Source of the DNA: JAJFVC01 sp039698075
GTDB taxonomy: Bacteria; Planctomycetota; Planctomycetia; Pirellulales; Thermoguttaceae
Direction of reading: 5' to 3'
Assembly: GCA_039698075.1 (NCBI GenBank)
Contig: JBDKTJ010000086.1
Coordinates: forward strand, 1-25,344
Length of the DNA stretch: 25,344 nt
The notes under the pieces are model-generated. The model was not told the DNA's origin, ran no database searches, and was given only the letters and a program-made list of their open reading frames with translations. Below, one piece after another: positions 1-8,600 of the stretch (positions within the stretch are counted from its first letter, which is position 1; every line of letters starts with the position of its first letter). Position numbers and translations under genes: made by a program.

Positions 1-635
1 TGGCCGTCGGACGAGGCAAACCAATCGTTCACGTAGGGCTTGGTTCGATCGTGATACGGCATGAAAGGACATGCCTTGAGCGTGTTGACTTCGCGATAGG
101 TGAAGTTGCGGAAATACTTGATCCGCGCCTTGCACAGGTCGCCCCAAAAATACTCGTCGCCCTCCACGTGTCCCGAAAACTTCTTGTAGTTGTGAAAACG
201 GGTGAGGCCATTGTAGACCCATCGACGCCAGCCGGTCAGTCTTGCGTCCGCCCAGTAGATCGACTCCTCGACGCCGGTGTGGTTCGCCGCCGTTTGGGGA
301 TTGCCGCCGAATAGCTCGACAAACTTGTCCAACGCGGCGCGGATCTCCTCGCGAGGAAGCCCGTGCCAACTGCAATTGTGAAATCCGATCTCGAATCCCC
401 GCGACTGCAAGTCTTTCGCCCACCGCAGGTAGTCGGGATTCTCGCAACTTTGGCCGACGCAACTGCCGCGGTTCGGGTCGCCCTCGACCACCCACACCGA
501 TTTCGTCGTCCGAAACCCGCAATCGGCGAGAAAGGCATAGACCGGGCCGACGTTTTCCACGGTGGCGTTGTCCGTGTCGTCGAAAATGGTGAAGGCAAAC
601 CGTTTGCCGTCCGGCCAAGTGATTTTTGTGGACAT
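1..635 (-). CDS. Polysaccharide deacetylase-like protein (NodB fold), partial at window edge
   Basis: The frame opens with ATG at 635 and is still open at base 1, giving 211 visible residues with no C-terminus. The N-terminus carries an FTIFDD motif (Asp19-Asp20), matching the metal- and substrate-binding FTxDDG motif 1 of carbohydrate esterase family 4. GFEIGFHN (His86) resembles the GxEIxxH motif 2. In that family these residues hold the metal used to remove N- or O-acetyl groups from sugars. The third motif is not obvious in the visible part, so catalysis is uncertain. The start lies 13 bases after the stop of the upstream aminotransferase, and CAGGACCCAGGGA just before the ATG offers a weak ribosome site. 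As the last visible gene of the polysaccharide cluster, it probably trims acetyl groups from the product or an intermediate. No signal peptide is seen, which favours a cytoplasmic step. Confidence 0.72.
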   Translation of the reverse strand, partial: MSTKITWPDGKRFAFTIFDDTDNATVENVGPVYAFLADCGFRTTKSVWVVEGDPNRGSCVGQSCENPDYLRWAKDLQSRGFEIGFHNCSWHGLPREEIRAALDKFVELFGGNPQTAANHTGVEESIYWADARLTGWRRWVYNGLTRFHNYKKFSGHVEGDEYFWGDLCKARIKYFRNFTYREVNTLKACPFMPYHDRTKPYVNDWFASSDG

Positions 636-648
636 TCCCTGGGTCCTG

Positions 649-1884
649 TTACTTTCCATATCGTTGGCACAACTCGCGGACCACCGCCGCGACGTAACGA
701 TACTCGTCTTCACGCATTCCTTGGAACAACGGCAACGTCACGCGACGGAGCCATTCGGCCGACATCGCCGGCAACTGATCCGGCCGCCAGTGAAACGTCT
801 CCTCGTAATACGGGTGCAGATGCAGCGGCCGCCAATGGACCGAGCAGCCGACGCCCCGCTCGCGCAGTTGCACCATGAACTCGTTTCGATCGATCGACAG
901 CCGCTCGAGCCGCAGCCGGATCGGGAACAGGTGCCACGAATGAATCCGATCGGCCGGGTCAATCGGTAATTCGATCTCCGTGACGTCGGCCAGCTCCTTG
1001 CGAAAAAACCGTGCGATCGTCTGGCGTTGCTCTCGCATGGTTTCGGCCCGGGCAAGCTGATGAATGCCGATCGCCGAGGCGATGTCGGTCAGGTTGTATT
1101 TGTAGCCCGGCGCCGCGATGCGGTAGTCCCATGCGTGATTGCCGGCGTAGCGTTTCCAGGCGTCGTGCGACAGGCCGTGAAGCGACATCTGTCGGATGCG
1201 CGACGCGATGGCTTCATCGTCCGTCACGGCCATGCCGCCCTCGCCGGTCGTCATGGTCTTGTTGGCGTAGAACGAAAAGCACGACACGGCGGCCGTGTTT
1301 TCACCGCAACGCCGCCAGTCGGTCGATTGCCCTTTCGGACGATACGCGGCGGGAAAGGCGTGCGCCGCGTCTTCAACCACCCACAAACCGTGCCGCTGGG
1401 CAAACGCCTGAACGGCTTCCATGTCCATCATCAGCCCGGCCACATGGACCGGCATGACGCCCACCACCGGCAGCGACGCATCGAGCGGCGTCCGGCCTTT
1501 GCGCAGTTGCTCGATCTTGCGTTCGGCGTCGTCCAGATCCATATTGAGCGTGACCGGATCGCAATCGACCAGAAGCGGCATCGCGCCGAGATAACGCACC
1601 ACCTCGGCCGTCGAGGCGAAAGTCATCGTGGGCACCAGAACGGCCTGGCCTGCTTTGAGCCCGAGCGCTTCGACCGCCAGATGCAGCGCGGCGGTGGCCG
1701 AGTTCAACGCCACGGCGTGTTTGCCATGCACGGCCGCCGCGAATTCGCTCTCGAACCGCTTCGTGCGAGGTCCGGTCGTCAACCAGCCCGAGCGAAGGCA
1801 GTCGACGACTTCGTTGATTTCCGCATCGGTGACCGACGGACGGAAAAAAGGAACGTTCATGCTCGACGCTTGATCGCCACTCAT
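649..1884 (-). CDS. DegT/DnrJ/EryC1/StrS-family sugar aminotransferase
   Basis: This 411-residue protein is a PLP-dependent nucleotide-sugar aminotransferase of normal family length. FRPSV near residue 14 and SGWLTTGP at 32-39 are the N-terminal signature seen in 4-amino-sugar synthases such as ArnB, PseC and PglE. EDAAHA holds the PLP-pyridine-binding Asp172. FYANKTMTTGEGG holds the Schiff-base Lys209. The likely substrate is a 4-keto-6-deoxy nucleotide sugar; the dTDP-4-keto product of RfbB in this cluster is a candidate, but specificity cannot be read from sequence. The start codon overlaps the stop of the sugar transferase gene by 4 bases (ATGA), with GGAGG about 13 bases upstream. An alternative ATG eight codons further in (1860) would start directly at MNVPFFRP and is also credible. 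Confidence 0.9.
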   Translation of the reverse strand: MSGDQASSMNVPFFRPSVTDAEINEVVDCLRSGWLTTGPRTKRFESEFAAAVHGKHAVALNSATAALHLAVEALGLKAGQAVLVPTMTFASTAEVVRYLGAMPLLVDCDPVTLNMDLDDAERKIEQLRKGRTPLDASLPVVGVMPVHVAGLMMDMEAVQAFAQRHGLWVVEDAAHAFPAAYRPKGQSTDWRRCGENTAAVSCFSFYANKTMTTGEGGMAVTDDEAIASRIRQMSLHGLSHDAWKRYAGNHAWDYRIAAPGYKYNLTDIASAIGIHQLARAETMREQRQTIARFFRKELADVTEIELPIDPADRIHSWHLFPIRLRLERLSIDRNEFMVQLRERGVGCSVHWRPLHLHPYYEETFHWRPDQLPAMSAEWLRRVTLPLFQGMREDEYRYVAAVVRELCQRYGK

Positions 1885-2513
1885 GTTGTTTTTGCGTCCT
1901 CCGACGACTTGCGAGGCACGCGGTCGCCAATGAGGCGAAAGATCGTGCCGAAAATGATGAAAAGGTCAAGCCAAAACGATCGCCGTTGGACGTATTCCTT
2001 GGCGAGTTGAATTTTCTCGGGCAACACCCGCTCGACGTATTCCTTTTCGGGGTCGGCGGCCGCGGCCAACACGTTCGATTCGTCGCGATACTTGATCGAG
2101 GCCAAGTCGGTGACGCCGGGCCGAACACGAAGGATCTCTTGGTAGTCGTCGGCGAACATCTCGACATACTTCCGCACTTCGGGCCTCGGGCCCACCAGAC
2201 TCATGTCGCCCTTGAGCACATTGATCAGTTGCGGCAACTCGTCCGTCTTGGTTTTGCGCAGCAATCGTCCGACCCGGGTGATGCGAGGGTCTTTGCCGAC
2301 GGTGATTTGTCCGCCAAGTTTTGGAGCGTTCTGCACCATCGTTCGGAACTTCAGGATGAAAAACGGCTTTCCACCGCGACCCATGCGTTCTTGCCGGAAA
2401 AAAACCGGTCCCGGCGACGACAACCGCACCGCCGCCGCCGCCGCCAAAAGGAACGGCGAAATCAGAAGTAAACCGACGGCCGAGGCGCCCATGTCAAAAA
2501 GTCGTTTTAGCAC
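1881..2513 (-). CDS. Bacterial sugar transferase (small monotopic phosphoglycosyl transferase)
   Basis: The protein begins the polysaccharide repeat by moving a phospho-sugar from a nucleotide sugar onto undecaprenyl phosphate at the inner membrane. A GTG start at 2513 gives 210 residues, the size of minimal PglC-type enzymes. It opens with the family hallmark KRLFD, followed by a hydrophobic re-entrant segment (about residues 9-30), then FRTM, the catalytic Asp91-Glu92 pair in TDELPQ, and the GPRPE motif at 108-112. The open frame continues upstream to 2729, but those residues lie opposite the end of the neighbouring aminotransferase and do not look like this family. AGG lies 9 bases before the GTG. 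The gene starts 26 bases after the previous stop and overlaps the next gene by 4 bases. The sugar transferred is unknown. Confidence 0.88.
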   Translation of the reverse strand: MLKRLFDMGASAVGLLLISPFLLAAAAAVRLSSPGPVFFRQERMGRGGKPFFILKFRTMVQNAPKLGGQITVGKDPRITRVGRLLRKTKTDELPQLINVLKGDMSLVGPRPEVRKYVEMFADDYQEILRVRPGVTDLASIKYRDESNVLAAAADPEKEYVERVLPEKIQLAKEYVQRRSFWLDLFIIFGTIFRLIGDRVPRKSSEDAKTT

Positions 2514-2539
2514 GATCGAAAACCTGTCGTCGTCCGTTC

Positions 2540-3697
2540 CTAGGAAATGGGCTGCGCGTATCGCCGCAAAAACTCCAAAGCCTTTTCCGCAATCCGCCGC
2601 GTCACTTTCAGATGCGTCGGAAGATTGACGACTTCTCGGGCGGCCCGTTCCGACTCGGGACACATGCCGTCTTCGTAGCCGAAATCCTGCTGTCGGGTCC
2701 CTTCGGGATGCAGCGGGCACTCGAACCACGAGCCGATCTCCACGCCTTTGCGGACCGCCAGCCGCACGATTTCGCCTTTGTTCGCCACGCGGACCGGATA
2801 CCGCAACAGCGGCTGCCGTTCAATGCCAGGCACGTCGAGCGGTTTGAGGCCGATCTTCGACAGCTCGCCGTCATAGAACGCCGTCATTTCCGTGCGATGT
2901 CGGATGTTTTCGTCGACGCGAGCGATCTCGCGCAGCCCGCGTCGGATCTGGCATGGGGCCATCGCCGTGAAATAGTCGTCCGGCATTTCACCGCGGAGTT
3001 CTTGCGTCGAGGAGCTGCCCCGCATCAGTCCCAAACGGACAAACGCTCGGTAGATCAGCATCAGCAACATGGCCGTCGAAGGCCGCACCAAGAGGTCGTA
3101 GGCCGCGATTTGGCAACGCAAAATCAGGTTGGTTTTTCCAGGTGGCTGTCTCAGCTCGTGCTCGACGATGTGCGCAACGGCCTCGGCCAGCGCGTCGTCG
3201 TTGACCAAAAGCATGCCGCCCAGGCCGGTCGAAAACGGCTTGTTCCATTGGCCCGACATGAATGCCATCGCCCCAAACGTCCCGCAAAGTCGGCCGTCGA
3301 TTCTTGTTCCGAGCGTATGGCAACAATCTTCGATGATTGAAATCCGTCGCGGATCGGTCCAAGCCTGAATCGCAGCCATGTCGCACGGAATGCCGTAGGT
3401 GTGTTGGACGATCAAGGCGGCCACGTCGGGCGATGCCGCGGAGTCCAACAGCGACGGATCGATGTTGTAGGTTTTGGGATCGATGTCGACGTAGCCCGGC
3501 GTGAGCCCGGCGTATTGGACCGCCGAAGGCACGACCATGCAGGTGTAGCCTGGCATGAGGATTTTGGCGCCTCGCGGCAACCCCATCGCTCGCAGACCCG
3601 CGTAAAGTCCGACGCGGCCCTTGGCGAAAAGAAAACATCGCCTTGCGTTGAAAAAGGCCGCGATCATTTCGGCGAACGTGTTGACGCGATATTTCAT
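2540..3697 (-). CDS. DegT/DnrJ/EryC1/StrS-family aminotransferase, divergent
   Basis: This 385-residue protein has the fold-type I PLP aminotransferase pattern: PGYTC near residue 49, DIDPKTYNID at 71-80, the cofactor-binding Asp124 in EDCCHTLG, and a probable Schiff-base lysine (Lys153) in QWNKPFSTGLGG. Two features depart from standard sugar aminotransferases: Cys-Cys replaces the usual Ala-Ala after the Asp, and there is a hydrophobic stretch around residues 195-222. It sits between a glycosyltransferase and the phosphoglycosyl transferase, which fits a role in making the first sugar of the repeat unit. I chose ATG 3697, one base after the upstream stop (TGAAATG). An in-frame ATG at 3724 would add nine residues and overlap the upstream gene by 26 bases; neither has a clear ribosome site. 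Confidence 0.82.
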   Translation of the reverse strand: MKYRVNTFAEMIAAFFNARRCFLFAKGRVGLYAGLRAMGLPRGAKILMPGYTCMVVPSAVQYAGLTPGYVDIDPKTYNIDPSLLDSAASPDVAALIVQHTYGIPCDMAAIQAWTDPRRISIIEDCCHTLGTRIDGRLCGTFGAMAFMSGQWNKPFSTGLGGMLLVNDDALAEAVAHIVEHELRQPPGKTNLILRCQIAAYDLLVRPSTAMLLMLIYRAFVRLGLMRGSSSTQELRGEMPDDYFTAMAPCQIRRGLREIARVDENIRHRTEMTAFYDGELSKIGLKPLDVPGIERQPLLRYPVRVANKGEIVRLAVRKGVEIGSWFECPLHPEGTRQQDFGYEDGMCPESERAAREVVNLPTHLKVTRRIAEKALEFLRRYAQPIS

Positions 3698-3698
3698 T

Positions 3699-4949
3699 TC
3701 AGCGGACGATTTGCTTGGCGTCATCCATCCGATCCAAAAACTGCCTCGCCAATGCGGCGTAGGTCAGACGCTCAACGACATACTGCGTGCCTCGTTGCCC
3801 CATGGCGGCCCTCTCCTCCGCCGTGCATTTGGTCGCGAGCCACCGAATGCTTTCTGCGATGGCCGACGGATTGGCCGGGACGCAGGAAACGCCGCACCGC
3901 GAATCCGCCACCAGATCGTTGCCGGCGTCCACGGCATGGATCACCGGTTTGCCCGACAACATGTAATCCATCAACTTGTTGGGACTGATGCCGTAACGGT
4001 ACAGCGGGATCCGGTTCCAGCCGAGGAACAAGGCGTCCATTTGTGCAAGAATCGCCGGCACGACCTTTTTGGGCACCGGCGGCAGGAAGACCGCGTTGTC
4101 CGCGCCGCGTTCCTTGGCCTTCGCCTCCAATCGTGACTTTTCCGGACCTTGGCCGACCAACACCAACGCGACGTTCGACGATTTCAACATCGCCGCGCTC
4201 TCGACCAACGAATCCAAGGCGTTCGACAGGCTGTGTTGACCGACGTATCCGACCAGGAATCGCCCTTCGGCCTTCAATCGCGCGATCGTCGAGGCGTATG
4301 CATCGGGCAACGACTCGGGCGAGGCCGCGATTTCGTCGAGGTCGATCCCGTTCGGCACGCACGCGAACTTGCCGGCGTCGAATCCGCGCTCGCGCAGATA
4401 GTCGTCGACTTTCGGCAGCACGGAGACGATCTTGTCGGCGCGACGATAGGCGTAATTCTCGACCCTCTGAAGCCACATCACGAAGGGATGCCAACGCGAC
4501 ATGCCGCCGACATCCACAAGTGACAGCGGCCAAAGGTCGCGGACCTCGAAAACTAATTTAGCTTCGTACTTTGCGGCAATTCGCCGGGCGGGATAAATCA
4601 CCAGCGGATGGGGCGACGAGGCAATGACGGCGTCGGGCTTCACGCCGTCCAACACCTCGGCCTCATGCCGTCTCATCTGTCGATTGAACGCCAGCATGTT
4701 GAACACGCGACCGACGCCGTTGCCCTCGTAAGCCGGCGTCTTCAGCCAGACGTAGCGAACGCCGTCGATGGTTTCCTCGCTCCAATCGCCATCCACGCCG
4801 GGTTGTTGAATCCGAAGGTGCGAAAACGACGCGGCCGCGATCGTCACGTTATGGCCCATACGCACCCATTCTCGCGCGAGATAATAGGGGCGATACTCCA
4901 TGCCGTATTTCGGCGATCCGGCGTAGTGATTGATCAGGAGGATGTTCAT
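3699..4949 (-). CDS. Glycosyltransferase family 4, WbuB/WcaI-like
   Basis: This 416-residue GT-B glycosyltransferase adds a sugar to the growing lipid-linked repeat unit on the cytoplasmic face. The N-terminal half starts MNILLINHYAGSP and contains SSPHPL, FEVRDLWP and a VENYAYRRAD segment, the pattern of WbuB/WcaI-type GT4 enzymes that transfer amino-deoxy sugars. The C-terminal half has VGYVGQ, the nucleotide-sugar-binding stretch ISPNKLMDYMLSGKPVI, and a standard C-terminal helix. The start overlaps the upstream GT4 stop by 4 bases (ATGA), so the two transferases are probably translationally coupled. WbuB itself is known as an L-fucosamine transferase, but the donor here is not determinable by inspection. 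Confidence 0.9.
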   Translation of the reverse strand: MNILLINHYAGSPKYGMEYRPYYLAREWVRMGHNVTIAAASFSHLRIQQPGVDGDWSEETIDGVRYVWLKTPAYEGNGVGRVFNMLAFNRQMRRHEAEVLDGVKPDAVIASSPHPLVIYPARRIAAKYEAKLVFEVRDLWPLSLVDVGGMSRWHPFVMWLQRVENYAYRRADKIVSVLPKVDDYLRERGFDAGKFACVPNGIDLDEIAASPESLPDAYASTIARLKAEGRFLVGYVGQHSLSNALDSLVESAAMLKSSNVALVLVGQGPEKSRLEAKAKERGADNAVFLPPVPKKVVPAILAQMDALFLGWNRIPLYRYGISPNKLMDYMLSGKPVIHAVDAGNDLVADSRCGVSCVPANPSAIAESIRWLATKCTAEERAAMGQRGTQYVVERLTYAALARQFLDRMDDAKQIVR

Positions 4950-6079
4950 TTTGACAGGATGGCTTCATAGATCGCAAGTAATTTGGCCTCCTCGCGATTC
5001 CAATTGAACTTTTCAAATACGGCGCGTTTTCCAGCGTCGCCCATCTCTTGCGCCAGTTTGGGATTTTTGACAATCTGTTCGAGAGCATTAGCGATGCTGT
5101 TCGGGTCCGTGGGATCCACCGCGATTCCAGAGCCGCTCGCTTCGGCAACTTCACGATAGCTGGGAAAGTCGGAATAGATGAAAGGCAGCCCGTGGGCCAT
5201 GCATTGAAATAGTTTTATTGGCCAACCGATCATATTGTTTTTGTACGGCAGGTAGGTTACCAAGCCAATACCGGCTGCCTGCATGAGTGCTTGTGCGTCG
5301 GATGGCGCGAGACATCCGTGATAGGCAACGAGGTCCGATATTCCGAGCCGCGACGCTTCTTCAAGCAACACGGCGACAAAACTTTCGGCGTCAGGGCCGG
5401 CAAGTTCCAGTCTCACCGTCACGCCGCGAGCCTTCAGAATGCCTATGGCTCGGACGACCTCCAAAAGCCCGCGGATGGGACTGATGGCGCCGGTAAAAAC
5501 GCAGGTGTTGGCGTCTCGTGGCACGGGTGGCATATTTTCCCAGACTGAAAGATCGGGAAAATTGGCAACCACATGAACCGATGTCGCATACTTGCGGTAG
5601 TATTGGGCAATCGGCTCCGTGACGGCAATCACGGCGGCACAGCGACGAACGAGCCGTCGCTCATGCCAATCCCACACGAGTCTCACTCCACCACGAAGAT
5701 GCTTGGGAATCCACGTGGAATCCATGAGCATGTCGCGATATGATTCGTGGGCGTCCCAGATCACGGGGCGAGTTCCAGCGGCCTTCATGGCGGGCGCCAA
5801 AAGGTCGGGTTCGTGAACATGAAATAGATCGGGAGCTAGGCTGGCCGCCATCCGCCCCACCATGGCGCATCTTGCATAACGCCGCCACCGTCCCTTTGCG
5901 AAGGGGATGGCATGAATCTGAACCCCCCGCGAAGTATACTCGGCGGCCTCTTTCTGGGATGCAATCAGATGCACGTCGTATCCCGCCCTCGCCAGACTAA
6001 CGCATTCGCGAGCAAAGACGCGGTCGTCGCTCACGGCGTGACCGGAACAAAGATGGCATATGCGAATGGGCCGGGTCAT
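4946..6079 (-). CDS. Glycosyltransferase family 4
   Basis: This 377-residue protein starts with MTRPIRICHLCSGH. It contains FHVHEPDLL and the acceptor-side segment WDAHESYRDM, then VVANFPDLS at the domain junction. FTGAISPIRGL follows in the C-terminal Rossmann domain, and the donor-site stretch MIGWPIKLFQCMAHGLPFIYSDFPSYREV carries the usual GT4 region. It probably adds one residue of the repeat unit; donor and linkage are unknown. A strong AGGAGG lies 4 bases before the ATG, one of the best ribosome sites in the cluster. Codons and base composition are more AT-rich than in the genes to its left, as for the next two genes upstream, which suggests the central part of the cluster has a different history. 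Confidence 0.9.
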   Translation of the reverse strand: MTRPIRICHLCSGHAVSDDRVFARECVSLARAGYDVHLIASQKEAAEYTSRGVQIHAIPFAKGRWRRYARCAMVGRMAASLAPDLFHVHEPDLLAPAMKAAGTRPVIWDAHESYRDMLMDSTWIPKHLRGGVRLVWDWHERRLVRRCAAVIAVTEPIAQYYRKYATSVHVVANFPDLSVWENMPPVPRDANTCVFTGAISPIRGLLEVVRAIGILKARGVTVRLELAGPDAESFVAVLLEEASRLGISDLVAYHGCLAPSDAQALMQAAGIGLVTYLPYKNNMIGWPIKLFQCMAHGLPFIYSDFPSYREVAEASGSGIAVDPTDPNSIANALEQIVKNPKLAQEMGDAGKRAVFEKFNWNREEAKLLAIYEAILSK

Positions 6080-6114
6080 CTGTCCTCCTGCTGGATAGGC
6101 GATAACGCAAACTT

Positions 6115-7200
6115 CTATGGCTTCCGGTTGATGGCGGAAACTAGAATATCTACGATTCGTTTGGCTGCGAAACCGTCGCCATACAGGAAGGGATGATTGC
6201 GTGGACGCGATTGTTCAACATCTTCCAATGCCGACAACATTTGTCCGGAGTCGGCGCCTGCTAGACGATTCCAGCCTGACTCAACCGTCTCCACCCACTC
6301 TGTTTCGTCTCGCAGCGTGACACAAGGCACGTTCAGATAGTAGGCTTCTTTCTGGATGCCGCCGGAATCGGTCAAAATCGCCGCCGCGTTCTGTTGCAAT
6401 TCGAGCATATCGAGATATCCGAGCGGTTCGATAACCTTGATATTGCCGCCGCTTAACTCGGCCTCAAGTGCGCATCGTTTTACGGCAGCCTTAGTGCGCG
6501 GATGCAACGGCAAGACTACCGGACGCGGCGCACAAGCGAGTCCTTTCAGAATAGCCGCCAACCGTTGTGGATTATCGGTGTTCGCTGCCCGATGCACCGT
6601 CGCCGCGAAATACTCGCCTCGTTCTAGTTTGAGTGATTCGAGCACCTTCGATCGCTCCCGGGCTAGTGGCGCGAACAGCCGCACGCTGTCGGCCATAATA
6701 TCGCCCACGTCGTATACGCCCGCGGTGATTCCCTCCGTGGCTAGTTGCCGGACGGACACTTGGGATGGTGTGAAAAGCCATGTCGAAAGATGATCGGCCA
6801 CCACACGGTTGATTTCCTCAGGCATGCGACGGTCGAAGCTTCGCAAGCCGGCTTCGACATGCGCTACGGGGATATGCAATTTTGCGGCAGCCAGTGCTCC
6901 GGCCACGGTGGAGTTTGTATCGCCGTAGATGATAACCGCGCTAGGCTTCACTTCCTCGAGCACCTGCTCGATCTGCACGAGCATGGCGGCCGTTTGCGCT
7001 CCATGAGATCCGGAGCCGACGCCAAGATGTTTATCAGGCAGGGGGATATTCAGTTCGCGGAAAAAAATATCCGACATGTTCTCATCGTAGTGCTGCCCGG
7101 TGTGGACAAGAATTTCGCGGTGTCGGAGTCGCAACTCCATACTCAAAGGCGCAGCCTTGATAAATTGCGGGCGAGCGCCAACGATCGTCACAATATTCAT
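6115..7200 (-). CDS. wbpI: UDP-N-acetylglucosamine 2-epimerase family, WbpI-like
   Basis: This 361-residue non-hydrolysing UDP-sugar 2-epimerase has GARPQFIKA at residues 8-16, HTGQHYD at 33-39, YGDTNST, HVEAGLRSFDRRMPEE, and LTDSGGIQKEA with DETEWVE near the C-terminus. GARPQF instead of GTRPEA is the pattern of WbpI, which inverts C2 of UDP-2,3-diacetamido-2,3-dideoxy-glucuronic acid to the mannuronic form; WecB acts on UDP-GlcNAc. WbpB-, WbpD- and WbpE-like functions in the same cluster support WbpI, but a WecB role cannot be excluded. ATG 7200 overlaps the stop of the polymerase gene by 4 bases (ATGA). The open frame extends to 7428, but that part lies inside the polymerase gene and shows no epimerase features. 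Confidence 0.88.
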   Translation of the reverse strand: MNIVTIVGARPQFIKAAPLSMELRLRHREILVHTGQHYDENMSDIFFRELNIPLPDKHLGVGSGSHGAQTAAMLVQIEQVLEEVKPSAVIIYGDTNSTVAGALAAAKLHIPVAHVEAGLRSFDRRMPEEINRVVADHLSTWLFTPSQVSVRQLATEGITAGVYDVGDIMADSVRLFAPLARERSKVLESLKLERGEYFAATVHRAANTDNPQRLAAILKGLACAPRPVVLPLHPRTKAAVKRCALEAELSGGNIKVIEPLGYLDMLELQQNAAAILTDSGGIQKEAYYLNVPCVTLRDETEWVETVESGWNRLAGADSGQMLSALEDVEQSRPRNHPFLYGDGFAAKRIVDILVSAINRKP

Positions 7201-8573
7201 GCCAGCCTCGCACGGTTGAGAGTTGATGGAGAAGAGTTGTTCTTGTTGTGAACTACAGGGATGTGGGAAAAAAACGCCAACACGGGCACCAGCCAGAAAC
7301 CACCCGTCATCAAGAGCACTGTCACGGTCGTCTCCGATCCCTGAATGGCCCTGTTGGCAAAGAAAACAACAAATGGCAACAGCGCAATGGTGGGACGTCG
7401 AAGAAAAAGAAGAAATAAGTCGAGACACAACATGCCAATTACGGTGACAGGAATTCCGAAAAGCCCCATCATCTTATAGTACTCAAAAACCGCCGTGGCA
7501 TTGCAGTATTGGCCGGCGTACAAGTACTCGTTGCCGATTCTTGCCTGGAGTGATTCCCCTTCAGCCCCCATCATTGCCGCAAACAGCCGGAAACCACTTG
7601 CTCCGGAGTACCCCGTGGCCTGCGCGTCGTAAACATAGAGAATTCCCATTTGGTTGGGAACCTCGAAGATGCGGTGGAGAATAAGAGTGTTGATATATTC
7701 GAAATGTCTGTCCAATGTCCAATCTTGTCCCTCGCGAACGAGTGAAAGGTATGCCGGGGCTGCGAACACTACGATCATACCGATGGCGAGCATGACCTTG
7801 GATGGCATGCGACGCTTCGCGCAATAGTACGCTCCGAGGACTGTAAGAGTAACCAGCGTCAGCCCTCCACGGTTTCCAGTGAATGCCAAGGCGACAAATC
7901 CGACGCAAATACTAAACACGGTTAAAGGCGACTGGAACACGCGGTTTTTGTGGTACACAAAACTAAAAATCGAACCAAAAATAAGCAAAACCGAGAAGAT
8001 GTGGTAACCCCAGCTTAAGAAGTAGCCGATGGCTCGGTTATCCACCGATTGCCAGGTAGACGCCCTTGCCACATTGATTTGAGTGGGATCAAAAAAGAGG
8101 GCATATAATCCGCTTTGCTTGAACGGCGTATACATACAGTAGACAACAACCGTCAAGATCGACATGACGAGGCAGAATATCATAAGCCCTGGCGGCCATG
8201 CGTGCGTTCCCCAAAGCTGTGTCTTGAGTCGGGCCGCAAACTCTTGCAACATGGAATCCCTGGCATATGACAACGGAATCGCCGCGGCAAGGTATAGGAA
8301 GGGGAATAGTTGCGTCACAGCGATAAAGGCCCAAGGATTCTGCAGGTTTTCAGAGGCCCATTGAACAAAAAACAACGCTGGCAACTGAATGCGCAGGCAA
8401 ATCAGCGAAAAGATGATCAGCGACGGCTGAAAGAGCCAGTAACGCTTTCTCAGCCAAATATAGCCCAGCGCCAAAATCGAAATGGTAATCGACGAGAGAC
8501 ACACCCACGTCATAAGCTGGTCCATGGGAGGAGGGGCCAGCATGTAATCCAGCGTGAATATTTCTTTGTTCAT
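7197..8573 (-). CDS. Polytopic membrane protein, probable O-antigen/polysaccharide polymerase (Wzy-like)
   Basis: The 458-residue protein is hydrophobic through most of its length, with roughly ten or more membrane segments (for example near residues 23-40, 50-70, 80-100, 127-147, 185-205). It has larger polar loops, including one after TGNRGG near the middle and a long periplasmic-type loop after it. That layout, the GNR motif, and position beside a flippase and glycosyltransferases fit the Wzy polymerase that joins lipid-linked repeat units in the periplasm. Wzy proteins share little sequence, so the call rests on topology and context. This is among the most AT-rich stretches of the cluster: lines 7381-7440 and 8101-8160 each contain 26 G+C of 60, against 42 of 60 at 14581-14640. 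No strong ribosome site precedes the ATG. Confidence 0.78.
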   Translation of the reverse strand: MNKEIFTLDYMLAPPPMDQLMTWVCLSSITISILALGYIWLRKRYWLFQPSLIIFSLICLRIQLPALFFVQWASENLQNPWAFIAVTQLFPFLYLAAAIPLSYARDSMLQEFAARLKTQLWGTHAWPPGLMIFCLVMSILTVVVYCMYTPFKQSGLYALFFDPTQINVARASTWQSVDNRAIGYFLSWGYHIFSVLLIFGSIFSFVYHKNRVFQSPLTVFSICVGFVALAFTGNRGGLTLVTLTVLGAYYCAKRRMPSKVMLAIGMIVVFAAPAYLSLVREGQDWTLDRHFEYINTLILHRIFEVPNQMGILYVYDAQATGYSGASGFRLFAAMMGAEGESLQARIGNEYLYAGQYCNATAVFEYYKMMGLFGIPVTVIGMLCLDLFLLFLRRPTIALLPFVVFFANRAIQGSETTVTVLLMTGGFWLVPVLAFFSHIPVVHNKNNSSPSTLNRARLA

Positions 8574-8600
8574 ACGCTACTTATCGATAGATGTTGCGAG

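Noticed and set aside
2514..2729. N-terminal extension of the sugar transferase frame up to 2729
   Set aside because: It lies over the 3' end of the upstream aminotransferase, is Arg/Ser-rich and does not resemble the family, whereas KRLFD starts right at GTG 2513.
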